64,000 nucleotides of DNA, from positions 228,810 through 292,809 of the forward strand of contig ABCO01000002.1 of assembly GCA_000170815.1 (NCBI GenBank), read 5' to 3'. The position numbers and the translations under genes are program-made. Position 1 is the stretch's first letter; every line of letters begins with the position of its first letter. The DNA comes from an unidentified eubacterium SCB49 (GTDB taxonomy: Bacteria > Bacteroidota > Bacteroidia > Flavobacteriales > Flavobacteriaceae). Below the pieces are notes generated by a model. That model saw only the letters and a program-made list of their open reading frames with translations. It searched no databases and was not told where the DNA came from. This document shows, piece after piece, positions 1 through 9,731 of the stretch.

Positions 1-1
1 A

Positions 2-424
2 GATATTCTAAAAACAAATACAGAAAGTGCTGAATCAAGAATGACGCAAATCTGTACATTATTGCAAGAAAACATTGCTTATTACGATTGGGTAGGATTC
101 TATTTTGCTAATCACGAAGCACAAACATTACACTTAAAAGCATATGCAGGAGAAGCCACAGATCATACTGTTATCCCTTTTGGAAAAGGTATTTGCGGCC
201 AAGTGGCAGTGTCTAATGAAAATTTTGTTGTCGCAGATGTAAAAGCACAAGACAATTACATTGCTTGTAGCATAACAGTAAAAGCAGAAATTGTAATCCC
301 TTTATTTAAAGACGGTAAAAATATTGGACAGATAGATATTGATTCTAATACCGCAGACCCTTTTACTAAAGAAGATGAAGTGTTTTTAGAATGGATAAAC
401 GAACAAGTGGCAACAATTCTATAA
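2..424 (+). CDS. GAF-domain protein, probable free methionine-(R)-sulfoxide reductase (5' partial)
   Basis: Small cytosolic GAF-domain enzyme of the fRMsr (YebR-like) family, which reduces free methionine-R-sulfoxide. The reading frame is open to the left edge, so the first ATG at 41 is probably internal and the true start lies outside the window. Counting from that ATG, two family cysteines are visible, Cys52 in GKGICG and Cys76 in NYIACS, followed by the EIVIPL strand and the DIDS motif. The third family cysteine that precedes GKGICG in E. coli YebR is replaced (TVIPF). The family assignment is good; catalytic activity is inferred from the two retained cysteines. The gene ends in a strong hairpin terminator. 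Confidence 0.8.
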   Translation, partial: DILKTNTESAESRMTQICTLLQENIAYYDWVGFYFANHEAQTLHLKAYAGEATDHTVIPFGKGICGQVAVSNENFVVADVKAQDNYIACSITVKAEIVIPLFKDGKNIGQIDIDSNTADPFTKEDEVFLEWINEQVATIL

Positions 425-450
425 CAAGTATTCATAGTCTAGAAAACAGA

Positions 451-492
451 AATCCCAAATTCTAATATCACGATTAGAATTTGGGATTTTTT
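451..492 (+). terminator. Rho-independent terminator after the GAF gene
   Basis: A perfect 16-bp inverted repeat (451-466 with 473-488) has a 6-base loop and is followed by a T-rich run to about 500. It lies between two convergent genes; the U-tract favours termination of the + strand transcript. Confidence 0.85.
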
Positions 493-514
493 ATTTTTTT
501 AACAGACCTATATT

Positions 515-1771
515 TTACATTCCTGTTCTAATTGCCTCTACAGGATCTAACCTAGATGCTGATATTGCTGGAAGTATTCCTGCAATTAACCCAATAACGA
601 TAGACACTGAACTTCCTATAAACATATTCCAGGCAGATAATACAAACTCAAAATCTCCCGCCATATAAGAAGCAACTTGTGCTAATACCCACACAAAGAA
701 CATTCCGATAACACCACCAATTACAGCAAGCACAACGGCTTCAAATAAAAACTGAAGTAGAATAAAACGTCTTTTTGCACCTAATGATTTTTGAATCCCG
801 ATAAGGTTTGTGCGCTCTTTAACACTCACAAACATAATATTAGCAATCCCAAAACCACCTACAAGTAAAGAAAAACCACTTATTAAAAGCCCTACAATAT
901 TCATCATCCCAGTGATATCATCAATAAACTCAACAAGTCCTTTTAATTGGTTTACAAAAAAAGTATTCTCTTGATCTGTCTTTAATCCACGGTGTATTCT
1001 TAATTTTTGAGTAATAAACGCTATTAATTCTGCTTCATCAACTCCTTTCTCTGGCTTTACAATAATTCTTGCAAATCCATTTCTAGTACTATTACCAAAA
1101 ATTTTACGTGCTGCATTAACAGGAAAAAGAACAACGGTGTCTTTTGAGCCTCCTCCAAAACCACTTCCTTCTTTTTCAAGCGCTCCGATGACTGTAAATT
1201 TTCTACCGTACATTCTCACAGTTTTCCCTATAGAAGCTTCAACAGAACCAAAAAGCTCTACTGCCACTTCGTGTCCTATTACAAGTACTTGAGAACCACT
1301 ATTAGATTCAGACTCATTATAAAACCTACCCTCCTCTATTTTTAAAGATTCAATCTCATAATGCTCATAAGTGATCGCAGCAAAATCAACACTACTTAAA
1401 GTATTGTCTTCATACTTCATGGTAGTATTAGGTACGTTTAAGGCAAACGCAACCTCATCAATCCCATTACCACTTCTTTTTAACAATTGATATTCTTCAT
1501 AAGTAGCATCTGGAAACTGCTCTGATTTCCATCTAGGCACATCTGTTGGACCAAATGAAAAACGTGTAATAATCATTGTACTTGTATCTAGAGAACTGAT
1601 ACTTCCTTCAATTTCTTTTTTTAATGAATCGACAGCTGCGAGAATAGCTATAATCGAAAAAATACCTATAGTTACACCTACCAAAGACAAAAAAGTTCGT
1701 AACTTATTATTTCTGAGTGCGTTTATGGCAAAATTAAAACTCTCTTTGAGTACTCTTAAATAGATGAGCAT
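515..1771 (-). CDS. MacB/FtsX-type ABC transporter permease
   Basis: Integral inner-membrane permease of the MacB family, 418 aa. The layout is typical: an N-terminal membrane helix at about residues 22-45 (LSLVGVTIGIFSIIAIL), a MacB-type periplasmic core domain of roughly 200 residues, then three C-terminal helices of the FtsX domain (about 285-310, 340-365, 380-405) ending in SRLDPVEAIRTGM, a usual family tail. Such permeases work with a separate ATPase in lipoprotein or drug export; no ATPase gene is next to it here, so the substrate is unknown. It is convergent with the GAF gene and divergent from purH. Confidence 0.88.
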   Translation of the reverse strand: MLIYLRVLKESFNFAINALRNNKLRTFLSLVGVTIGIFSIIAILAAVDSLKKEIEGSISSLDTSTMIITRFSFGPTDVPRWKSEQFPDATYEEYQLLKRSGNGIDEVAFALNVPNTTMKYEDNTLSSVDFAAITYEHYEIESLKIEEGRFYNESESNSGSQVLVIGHEVAVELFGSVEASIGKTVRMYGRKFTVIGALEKEGSGFGGGSKDTVVLFPVNAARKIFGNSTRNGFARIIVKPEKGVDEAELIAFITQKLRIHRGLKTDQENTFFVNQLKGLVEFIDDITGMMNIVGLLISGFSLLVGGFGIANIMFVSVKERTNLIGIQKSLGAKRRFILLQFLFEAVVLAVIGGVIGMFFVWVLAQVASYMAGDFEFVLSAWNMFIGSSVSIVIGLIAGILPAISASRLDPVEAIRTGM

Positions 1772-1900
1772 AGTTTGTTGGTTCGATTTTTAACTGTTTA
1801 TTTTTATTAAAATCCTGACTTGCAAAATTTCAATATCTAAAGTTATGAAAAGTAGGACGCTTTCTATTAACAATTGTTACATTAATGGGTGATGTTTCTG

Positions 1901-1908
1901 TATTTTTG
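1901..1908 (+). promoter_or_regulatory. Candidate -7 box of the purH promoter
   Basis: TATTTTTG fits the Bacteroidota -7 consensus TANNTTTG and lies 38 bases before the purH ATG. No TTG is found at the ideal spacing; the nearest, at 1874-1876, is 24 bases away, so only the -7 element is well supported. Confidence 0.5.
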
Positions 1909-1946
1909 CGCCTTCAAATATCCAACTTAAAAGCTACAATATTACC

Positions 1947-3479
1947 ATGAGCGATTCTAAAAAAGTAACATCTGCACTTATTTCTGTATTCCACAAAGAC
2001 GGTTTAGGCCCAATTGTAAAAAAACTAGACGAATTAGGTGTCACAATATACTCTACTGGAGGAACTGAAAAATTTATTACTGAAATGGGAATTAATGTAA
2101 TTCCTGTTGAAGAAGTTACAGATTACCCTTCTATTTTAGGAGGTCGTGTAAAGACATTACACCCTAAAGTTTTTGGAGGAATTTTAAATCGTCAAGAAAA
2201 CGAAAGTGATGTAAAAGAAATGGCAGAATATAATATTCCGCAATTAGACATCGTGATTGTAGACTTATACCCTTTTGAAAATACAGTAGCTTCTGGAGCT
2301 CCAGAACAAGATATTATTGAAAAAATTGACATCGGTGGTATCTCTTTAATTCGTGCTGCAGCAAAAAACTTTAAAGACACTATTTGCGTTTCTTCTATGG
2401 AAGATTATGATGCATTCTTAGAAATACTTTCTGCAAATGACGGTGCTATTTCTTTAGCAGACCGTAAAAACTTTGCAGCAAAAGCTTTTAATGTTTCTTC
2501 TCATTACGATACTGCAATTTTCAACTATTTCAACAGTGATGATAAAATTCCTGCTTTAAAAATTAGCGAGCAGAAAGGGAAGACACTTCGTTATGGAGAA
2601 AACCCTCACCAACGTGGATTCTTCTTTGGAGATTTTGAAGCAATATTTGACAAACTTCACGGTAAAGAATTAAGTTACAACAATCTTTTAGATGTAGATG
2701 CAGCCGTAAACTTAATAAACGAATTTACAGGAGAGCAGCCTACATTTGCCATCCTAAAGCACAATAATGCTTGTGGTGTGGCACAACGAGAGACTGTATT
2801 TCAAGCATATACAGATGCACTTGCAGGAGATCCTGTATCTGCCTTTGGAGGGGTTTTAATCTCTAACACTGAGATTGACGAAACAACAGCAAACGAAATT
2901 CATAAATTATTTTGTGAAGTAGTAATTGCTCCTTCTTTCTCTGAAAAAGCTACGGAAATATTAAAAGGTAAAAAGAACCGCATTTTATTAGTACAAAAGG
3001 ATATTAAAATGCCACAAACATCTGTTAGAACTTGCCTTAACGGAACTTTAGTTCAAGACAAAGACAATATTACAGATAGCTTAGACATATTATCTGACGC
3101 AACAAACAATAAACCAACAGACAATCAGTTAGAAGACCTAATGTTTGCCTCAAAAATTTGCAAGCACACAAAATCTAACACCATTGTACTTACTAAAGGC
3201 AAGCAGTTATGCGCTAGCGGAACAGGACAAACATCAAGAGTAGATGCCTTAACGCAAGCAATACACAAAGCTAAAAGTTTTAACTTTGACTTAGATGGAG
3301 CGGTAATGGCTAGTGATGCATTTTTTCCTTTTCCAGACTGTGTTGAGATTGCAGATAACGCAGGTATTAAAGCGGTAATTCAGCCTGGAGGTTCTATTAA
3401 AGACCAATTAAGCATTGATTATTGTAATGAGCATAATCTAGCTATGGTATTTACAGGTATACGCCACTTTAAACATTAA
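1947..3479 (+). CDS. purH: Bifunctional AICAR formyltransferase/IMP cyclohydrolase
   Basis: Catalyses the last two steps of de novo purine synthesis (AICAR to FAICAR to IMP) in the cytosol. The protein has 510 aa, the usual length. The N-terminal MGS-like cyclohydrolase domain shows STGGT (36-40) and KTLHPK (69-74); the C-terminal transformylase domain shows RYGENPHQ (215-222) and the catalytic KHNNACG (271-277). It is a single gene with its own -7 box upstream, and mreB begins 63 bases after its stop with a separate candidate promoter. Nothing unusual is seen. Confidence 0.97.
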   Translation: MSDSKKVTSALISVFHKDGLGPIVKKLDELGVTIYSTGGTEKFITEMGINVIPVEEVTDYPSILGGRVKTLHPKVFGGILNRQENESDVKEMAEYNIPQLDIVIVDLYPFENTVASGAPEQDIIEKIDIGGISLIRAAAKNFKDTICVSSMEDYDAFLEILSANDGAISLADRKNFAAKAFNVSSHYDTAIFNYFNSDDKIPALKISEQKGKTLRYGENPHQRGFFFGDFEAIFDKLHGKELSYNNLLDVDAAVNLINEFTGEQPTFAILKHNNACGVAQRETVFQAYTDALAGDPVSAFGGVLISNTEIDETTANEIHKLFCEVVIAPSFSEKATEILKGKKNRILLVQKDIKMPQTSVRTCLNGTLVQDKDNITDSLDILSDATNNKPTDNQLEDLMFASKICKHTKSNTIVLTKGKQLCASGTGQTSRVDALTQAIHKAKSFNFDLDGAVMASDAFFPFPDCVEIADNAGIKAVIQPGGSIKDQLSIDYCNEHNLAMVFTGIRHFKH

Positions 3480-3488
3480 TAATTTTAA

Positions 3489-3496
3489 TACCTTTG
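3489..3496 (+). promoter_or_regulatory. Candidate -7 box of the mre/rod operon
   Basis: TACCTTTG matches TANNTTTG exactly, 46 bases before the mreB ATG and just downstream of the purH stop. The -33 region (TTTA near 3468) is weak. Confidence 0.5.
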
Positions 3497-3542
3497 TTGT
3501 ATGCTCATTTTCAGCAATAAAAACTAATACCTCTCAACGCTT

Positions 3543-4571
3543 ATGGGATTTTTTGACTTCCTCACAGAAGAAATCGCAATTGACCTTGGAACGGCAAACA
3601 CGCTTATCATTCATAATGACAAAGTAGTGGTAGATTCGCCATCCATTGTCGCTCGAAACCGTGCTACTGGCAAAATTATTGCTGTAGGACGCGAAGCCGC
3701 AATGATGCAAGGTAAAACACATGAAAACATTAAGACCATTAGGCCACTTAAAGACGGTGTAATTGCAGATTTTGATGCGAGTGAAAAAATGATAAACATG
3801 TTTATCAAAGACATCCCAGCACTCAAGAAAAAATGGATTACTCCATCATTAAGAATGGTAATCTGTATCCCTTCTGGTATTACTGAAGTAGAAATGAGAG
3901 CCGTAAAAGAAAGTGCAGAGCGTGTAAATGGTAAAGAGGTATACTTGATTCACGAACCAATGGCTGCAGCGATTGGTATTGGTGTAGATATTATGCAACC
4001 TAAAGGAAATATGGTTGTAGATATAGGAGGTGGAACAACAGAGATTGCAGTAATTGCGCTTGGAGGTATTGTTTGTGACAAATCTGTAAAGATTGCAGGA
4101 GATGTTTTTACCAATGATATTATCTACTATATGCGTACACAACATAACCTTTATGTAGGTGAGCGCACTGCAGAAAAAATTAAAATACAAATTGGAGCTG
4201 CTACAGAAGATCTTGAATTACCACCAGACGAGATGGCCGTTCAAGGTCGTGACTTGTTAACCGGGAAACCTAAACAAGTACAGACTTCTTATAGAGAGAT
4301 TGCAAAAGCATTAGACAAATCTATTTTAAGAATAGAAGATGCCGTTATGGAAACATTATCGCAAACACCACCAGAACTCGCAGCAGATATCTACAACACA
4401 GGTATTTACTTAGCTGGTGGTGGTTCTATGCTAAGAGGGCTAGATAAAAGACTTTCTCAAAAAACAGACCTTCCTGTTTATATTGCAGAAGACCCTTTAA
4501 GAGCCGTTGTTAGAGGAACAGGTATTTGCTTAAAAAATCTACCTAAATTTAAAAGTGTCCTTATAAAATAA
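3543..4571 (+). CDS. mreB: Rod shape-determining actin homologue MreB
   Basis: Bacterial actin that forms membrane-bound filaments and positions the elongation machinery for peptidoglycan. The 342-aa protein has the actin phosphate-1 loop DLGTANTLI at residues 14-22, the mid-protein phosphate-2 motif DIGGGTTEIAV, and the C-terminal adenosine motif LAGGGSMLRGL. The N-terminus MGFFDFL is amphipathic, typical for MreB membrane binding. It is the first gene of a five-gene + strand operon (mreB, mreC, mreD, mrdA, rodA) in the conserved order, 60 bases before mreC. Confidence 0.97.
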   Translation: MGFFDFLTEEIAIDLGTANTLIIHNDKVVVDSPSIVARNRATGKIIAVGREAAMMQGKTHENIKTIRPLKDGVIADFDASEKMINMFIKDIPALKKKWITPSLRMVICIPSGITEVEMRAVKESAERVNGKEVYLIHEPMAAAIGIGVDIMQPKGNMVVDIGGGTTEIAVIALGGIVCDKSVKIAGDVFTNDIIYYMRTQHNLYVGERTAEKIKIQIGAATEDLELPPDEMAVQGRDLLTGKPKQVQTSYREIAKALDKSILRIEDAVMETLSQTPPELAADIYNTGIYLAGGGSMLRGLDKRLSQKTDLPVYIAEDPLRAVVRGTGICLKNLPKFKSVLIK

Positions 4572-4631
4572 GAAAACGTTCTAAGCTATTCCTTTTGAAA
4601 TAGCAAAGACGCAACACCCAAATTTTGGCCC

Positions 4632-5456
4632 ATGCAGCAAATTATATTTTTCTTCATCCGAAATAAAAATTTCCTGTTATTCGCCGTTTTGTTTTTAATA
4701 GCAATATCATTTACGATACAAGCAAACTCGTATCACACGAGTTCGTTTGTAAATTCGGCAAACTTTTTAGGCGGTGGTATTTATAGCGCTCGCGCTTCGG
4801 TAACAGACTATTTTGGCCTGGATGCTGAAAATCAAAAACTAACCGAAGAAAACACCTATTTAAGACGCCAAATTGAACAACTCAAGCTTATTTCTGAAGT
4901 AAAACTAGACACCACGATTACCGACGCTCCTTTTTATTTTAAGGCCGCTAAGGTGATTAACAATAATTACACATATTCTAAAAATAACATAACGATTAAT
5001 AAAGGCGCTAAAGACAGTATAGCAATTGATCAAGGTGTAATCACCTCTCAAGGCCTTGTAGGTATTGTTAACAATACCTCTATCAACTATGCAACTATCC
5101 AATCTATTCTTAACACCAATAGTGAGATTAACGCAAAACTTAAAAAAGACAATCACTTTGGTACTTTAGTGTGGAATACCAAAAACCCTAATATTGTACA
5201 ACTAAAACAAATACCAAGACTAGCACCATTGGTGGCAGGAGATACTATTGTTACAGGAGGTAAGTCTACTATTTTCCCAGAAGGTATTTTAATAGGCACC
5301 ATCAAAGATTTTGAACTTACAGCAGATGACAGCTATATCGTAAATGTTCAACTATTTAACGATATGACCAATTTAAAACAAGTCTACCTCATCAAGCCAA
5401 CACAAGCAATAGAGATTTTACAACTAGAAGCAGAGACAGAAGATGCAGAACAGTGA
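4632..5456 (+). CDS. mreC: Rod shape-determining protein MreC
   Basis: Bitopic inner-membrane protein that links MreB to PBP2/RodA. It has 274 aa: a membrane helix near residues 11-30 (KNFLLFAVLFLIAISFTI), a periplasmic coiled coil at about 63-90 (ENQKLTEENTYLRRQIEQLK), and the MreC beta-barrel domain with the family motif KGAKDSIAIDQGVI followed by GLVGIV. The acidic tail (about 262-274) overlaps the start of mreD by 14 bases, so translation of the two is probably coupled. Confidence 0.95.
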   Translation: MQQIIFFFIRNKNFLLFAVLFLIAISFTIQANSYHTSSFVNSANFLGGGIYSARASVTDYFGLDAENQKLTEENTYLRRQIEQLKLISEVKLDTTITDAPFYFKAAKVINNNYTYSKNNITINKGAKDSIAIDQGVITSQGLVGIVNNTSINYATIQSILNTNSEINAKLKKDNHFGTLVWNTKNPNIVQLKQIPRLAPLVAGDTIVTGGKSTIFPEGILIGTIKDFELTADDSYIVNVQLFNDMTNLKQVYLIKPTQAIEILQLEAETEDAEQ

Positions 5457-5952
5457 GATATTCCAAAATAGCATTCGATTTATCGGCTTAGCACTCTTAC
5501 AGGTTCTTGTGCTTAATCACATTAATTTTTTAGGGTATGTCAATCCATACCTCTATATAACATTTGTGCTACTTTTTCCTTTTACAGGAAACAGAACACT
5601 ACTCATTTTTCTTGGATTTTTATTAGGTCTTACCATAGACATGTTTAGCGATACTGGAGGCATTCACGCTGCAGCAACAGTACTCATTGCATATATTAGA
5701 CCTGCGCTTTTAAAATTCACATTTGGATTAAGTTATGAGTACAACGTGATTAAGCTAAATCAGGCTCCTATAAAAGAGCGATTATTATATATTTCTGGAA
5801 TGGTACTCATTCACCATTTAGTCTTATTTTTATTAGAAACTTTTAACATTTCTCATATACTCCTAGCCTTAAAATCTACGTTATTTTCAAGTATCTTCAG
5901 CATACTTTTAATTTTCTGCTCTATAATTCTTTGGGGTAGGAAACGTTCATAA
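5443..5952 (+). CDS. mreD: Rod shape-determining protein MreD
   Basis: Small polytopic membrane protein of the elongasome, 169 aa, with about five hydrophobic helices. Sequence identity in this family is low; the assignment rests on length, helix pattern and position between mreC (14-base overlap) and the PBP2 gene. The GLTIDMFSDTGGIHAAA segment after the third helix is the typical conserved MreD loop. Confidence 0.9.
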   Translation: MQNSEIFQNSIRFIGLALLQVLVLNHINFLGYVNPYLYITFVLLFPFTGNRTLLIFLGFLLGLTIDMFSDTGGIHAAATVLIAYIRPALLKFTFGLSYEYNVIKLNQAPIKERLLYISGMVLIHHLVLFLLETFNISHILLALKSTLFSSIFSILLIFCSIILWGRKRS

Positions 5953-5983
5953 ATCGCTACTAACACTAGCACAATAACTTTTT

Positions 5984-7852
5984 GTGAGAAAAATATTACT
6001 TCTTATTATCGTTTTAATAACCGGCCTTGTTTTTACCGGTAGACTTTTCTATTTACAGGTTTACAACACCTCTTTTCAAGCTCGTTCTGAAAGCAATGCT
6101 TATAAAGTGATGTATGACTACCCACAACGAGGTTACATTTTTGATCGAAATCAAAACTTATTAGTTTCAAACCAACCGTCATATGATGTGATGGTAATCC
6201 CTAGAGAAGTAAAAGACCTGGATACATTAGAGTTTTGTAATCTTTTAAAAATACCAAAAGAGAAGTTTAAAACTATTTTAAAAAAAGCTAGAGTCTACTC
6301 TCCCCGCTTACCTTATACTGTTGTTCCACAACTCACCAAAGAGGAATACGCATATCTCTCAGAGAAAATGCGAAAATACAACGGGTTTTATATCAGAAAA
6401 CAATCTTTACGTGATTATCAAGTAGACCATTCTGCTAATGTTTTAGGATACATTAGAGAAGTAGATGAGCGTATTGTAAAAAAGAATCCGTATTACCAAA
6501 ATGGAGAAAACATAGGTATGCAGGGTATAGAAAAAGCCTATGAAGAAGAACTTAGAGGTGTTAAGGGAGTTAAGTACATTCAAAAAGATCGTTTTAATCG
6601 CGATATAGGTCCATATTTAGAAGGTTCTTTTGACACCTTACCTCAAAGAGGAAAAGACATAACATTATCTATAGACGCTAGCTTACAAAAATATGGCGAA
6701 GAGCTTTTTATTAACAAACGGGGTGGTATTGTCGCAATAGAACCAAAAACCGGAGAAATACTAGCTTTAATCACAGCTCCAAATTACAGCCCAAAATTAT
6801 TGGTAGGACGCGAACGTTCTAAGAACTTTAGTAGAATGTTTTACGACTCTATCTCACGACCCCTTTTTGACCGTGGACTTTCTGGAGAATACCCTCCTGG
6901 CTCTCCATTTAAAGCCTTAACAGCATTAATAGGCCTACAAGAAAATGTGGTCACAGCACAAGAGCATATTGCCTGTCACGGCTCTTATAATTATGGAGGT
7001 AGAAAACCACTTGGTTGCCACCATCATAAAAGTCCGTTAGACTTAGTTGGCGGGATTGCACAATCATGTAATACTTATTTTGCTACAGTGTACAGACGTG
7101 CCATAGAAAAATATGACACACCGCAAGAAGGAATGAATGCCTGGCACGATCATTTAGAGAGTTTTGGCTTAGGTATGTATTCTGGTCATGATATGCCTAG
7201 TGGCCGTAAAGGTTTAGTGCCAGACGCAGACTACTATAACCGGTATTATCGTTACCCAAAATACAAATGGTATGCAACTGCAACCATCTCAAATTCTATA
7301 GGACAAGGAGAAGTATTAATGACCCCTATGCAAATGGCAAACTTTACAGCCGCCATTGCAAATAAAGGGTGGTACATTAAACCCCACTTGATTAAACATA
7401 TTGATGATCAAGATACAATTCCGAGTGAATACACTAAAAAAAACTACACAACTATTCAACCAGAACATTTCGAACCCGTAATAGAAGGGCTTTTTGATGT
7501 GTATAATTCGGGTACTGCAGCAAACCTTAAAGTTCCTGGAATAGAGATTTGTGGTAAAACAGGTACCGCAGAAAACTATACCAAAATAAACGGAGTTACA
7601 ACTAAACTCACAGATCATTCTACCTTTGTCGCTTTTGCCCCAAAGGATGATCCAAAAATTGCCATTGCAGTATTTGTTGAAAATGGGTACTGGGGATCAC
7701 GTTGGGCTGGAAAAATGGCCAGCTTAATGATAGAAAAATACCTAAAAGGCACAATAACAAGAACAGATCTTGAGAGCTATGTCTTAAACGGAAATTTAGA
7801 ACCAGAATATGCAAAGCCATATAGCGGAATACCTTTTTTAATTAATCAATAA
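5984..7852 (+). CDS. mrdA: Penicillin-binding protein 2 (peptidoglycan DD-transpeptidase)
   Basis: Class B PBP that cross-links peptidoglycan during side-wall growth, acting in the periplasm with RodA. 622 aa, starting with GTG at 5984: one N-terminal signal-anchor helix (about 3-22), the PBP dimer/pedestal domain, then the transpeptidase domain with SPFK at 307-310 (Ser307 nucleophile), SCN at 361-363 and KTG at 525-527. All catalytic motifs are intact. Its stop codon overlaps the rodA start by one base (TAATG), the usual sign of coupled translation in this pair. Confidence 0.96.
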   Translation: MRKILLLIIVLITGLVFTGRLFYLQVYNTSFQARSESNAYKVMYDYPQRGYIFDRNQNLLVSNQPSYDVMVIPREVKDLDTLEFCNLLKIPKEKFKTILKKARVYSPRLPYTVVPQLTKEEYAYLSEKMRKYNGFYIRKQSLRDYQVDHSANVLGYIREVDERIVKKNPYYQNGENIGMQGIEKAYEEELRGVKGVKYIQKDRFNRDIGPYLEGSFDTLPQRGKDITLSIDASLQKYGEELFINKRGGIVAIEPKTGEILALITAPNYSPKLLVGRERSKNFSRMFYDSISRPLFDRGLSGEYPPGSPFKALTALIGLQENVVTAQEHIACHGSYNYGGRKPLGCHHHKSPLDLVGGIAQSCNTYFATVYRRAIEKYDTPQEGMNAWHDHLESFGLGMYSGHDMPSGRKGLVPDADYYNRYYRYPKYKWYATATISNSIGQGEVLMTPMQMANFTAAIANKGWYIKPHLIKHIDDQDTIPSEYTKKNYTTIQPEHFEPVIEGLFDVYNSGTAANLKVPGIEICGKTGTAENYTKINGVTTKLTDHSTFVAFAPKDDPKIAIAVFVENGYWGSRWAGKMASLMIEKYLKGTITRTDLESYVLNGNLEPEYAKPYSGIPFLINQ

Positions 7853-9105
7853 TGAGTAGCATAACAACATCACGTTTTGACTGGATTATCATTTTGCTAT
7901 TTTTAGCCTTGGTAAGTATTGGTTGGTTAAACATCTATTCTGCTTCATACGTGGATAATGTAGAGAGCTTTTTTGACTTCGGAAACATCTACACAAAACA
8001 ACTGCTATTTATTGTTTTAAGCTTTTTACTCATTGTATTTATCCTAGCCATAGATGTCAAGTTTTATGAACGGTTTGGGAGCATTATATACATTGTTTCA
8101 CTAGTCTCCCTATTGGGTCTTTTTGTGTTTGGAAAAAATGTAAACGGAGCTACTTCATGGTATAACTTTGGAGCATTTGGCTTGCAGCCTAGCGAATTTG
8201 CAAAAGCAGCCACAGCACTTGCGGTTGCCAAATATGTAAGTGACATTCAAACCAACATGTCTTTATTTAAGGACCAATTAAGAGCGTTTTTAATAATTGC
8301 CCTACCCGCTCTAATAATAATACCACAGCCTGACCCCGGTAGTGCACTTATTTATGCAGCATTTGTCTTTCCATTATATCGTGAAGGGATGCACTATATC
8401 TATTTGTTATTAGGCTTTTTTGCTGCGGCTCTTTTTGTTGGAACATTAGCTATAGGCGTATATTGGATGGTTAGTTTAGTGTTATTTATCGCACTTATTC
8501 TTTTTATAATTAACCGAAAAAAACGCCCTAATAAATTAAAGTACCTCACCATTGTACTCGCTTGTCTCGCATTTTCTTTTTCAGTAAACTATATTTTTAA
8601 TAATGTGTTTGAGCAAAGACACCGTGACCGATTTAATATCGTATTAGGTAAAGAAGTTGACGCAAAAGGAATAGGATATAACACCAACCAGAGTGAGATT
8701 GCCATTGGTAGCGGTGGTTGGTTTGGAAAAGGGTGGACAGAAGGAACACAAACCAAAGGAAACTTTGTTCCAGAACAACACACAGACTATATTTTTAGTA
8801 CAGTGGGTGAAGAATGGGGCTTCTTAGGTTCTATGCTAGTCGTTATCTTATTTATCACTCTAATCATAAGAATTCTCGTACTTTCTGAACGACAAAAATC
8901 ACAATTTGCTCGAGTATATGGTTATAGTGTTGCCGCAATACTCTTTTTTCACTTTTTTGTAAATATTGGTATGGTTTCCGGAATTTTCCCAACAGTAGGA
9001 ATCCCGCTACCATTTTTTAGCTACGGTGGCTCTGGATTATGGGGCTTTACTATCTTAGTTTTTATTTTTGTTAGGCTAGATAGTGGAAACTATTATTATA
9101 CTTGA
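7852..9105 (+). CDS. rodA: Peptidoglycan glycosyltransferase RodA (SEDS family)
   Basis: Polytopic SEDS glycosyltransferase that polymerises glycan strands from lipid II together with PBP2. 417 aa with about ten membrane helices; family motifs include GLQPSEFAK near residue 108 and the C-terminal GIPLPFFSYGGSG. It is the last gene of the mre operon. Its final 15 codons, including the stop, form the start of a tandem repeat that continues downstream (9061-9690), so the 3' end of rodA is present in four nearly identical copies. Confidence 0.96.
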   Translation: MSSITTSRFDWIIILLFLALVSIGWLNIYSASYVDNVESFFDFGNIYTKQLLFIVLSFLLIVFILAIDVKFYERFGSIIYIVSLVSLLGLFVFGKNVNGATSWYNFGAFGLQPSEFAKAATALAVAKYVSDIQTNMSLFKDQLRAFLIIALPALIIIPQPDPGSALIYAAFVFPLYREGMHYIYLLLGFFAAALFVGTLAIGVYWMVSLVLFIALILFIINRKKRPNKLKYLTIVLACLAFSFSVNYIFNNVFEQRHRDRFNIVLGKEVDAKGIGYNTNQSEIAIGSGGWFGKGWTEGTQTKGNFVPEQHTDYIFSTVGEEWGFLGSMLVVILFITLIIRILVLSERQKSQFARVYGYSVAAILFFHFFVNIGMVSGIFPTVGIPLPFFSYGGSGLWGFTILVFIFVRLDSGNYYYT

Positions 9106-9690
9106 TAAAATCGAAATCGAAAAATAAGACTTCAAACCCATAATCGCGGGGTGGCAAGCAATAGTTTTTGTATTTTTTTTTACAAAAAATAGTGCGTAGG
9201 CGTTATAAATAGAACTAAGGTTTATTTTTGTTAGGCTAGATAGTGGAAACTATTATTATACTTGATGAAATTGAAATCGAAATCGAAAAGTAAGACTTCA
9301 AACCCATAAGCGGGGTGGCAAGCAATAGTTTTTGTATTTTTTTTTACAAAAAATAGTGCGTAGGCGTTATAAATAGAACTAAGGTTTATTTTTGTTAGAC
9401 TAGATAGTGGAAACTATTATTATACTTGATGAAATCGAAAACGAAAAATAAGACTTCAAACCCATAATCGCGGGGTGGCAAGCAATAGTTTTTGTATTTT
9501 TTTTTACAAAAAATAGTGCGTAGGCGTTATAAACATACCTAAGGTTTATTTTGTTAGGCTAGATAGTGGAAACTATTATTATACTTGATGAAAATGAAAT
9601 CGAAATCGAAAAATAAGACTTCAAACCCATAATCTCGGGGTGGCAAGCAATAGTTTTTGTAACTTTTTTTATAAGACTAGATAGTGGAAA
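9061..9690 (+). repeat. Tandem repeat array of about 160 bp that includes the 3' end of rodA
   Basis: Four direct repeats start at 9061, 9221, 9385 and 9545 (unit lengths 160, 164, 160, and about 126 truncated), followed by a short fifth remnant at about 9671-9690. Unit 1 begins inside rodA, so every unit carries a copy of the last rodA codons and stop. Copy 3 has a synonymous change (AGG to AGA) and copy 4 has lost one T. Each full unit also holds a hairpin (TTTTTGTA, T-rich loop, TACAAAAA) that could act as a terminator. No coding capacity is seen in 9106-9731. Confidence 0.9.
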
Positions 9691-9731
9691 TCAACTCTCT
9701 TTTTCTGAGCGCCAAAAGAAGCACAAAAAAA

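Noticed and set aside
3849..4190. 113-codon reverse frame inside mreB
   Set aside because: It is antisense to a highly conserved gene, Cys- and Asn-rich, with no family resemblance: a shadow frame.
9061..9690. Direct repeats as a possible CRISPR array
   Set aside because: Units are about 160 bases and contiguous, without short repeats separated by unique spacers, and no cas genes are near.
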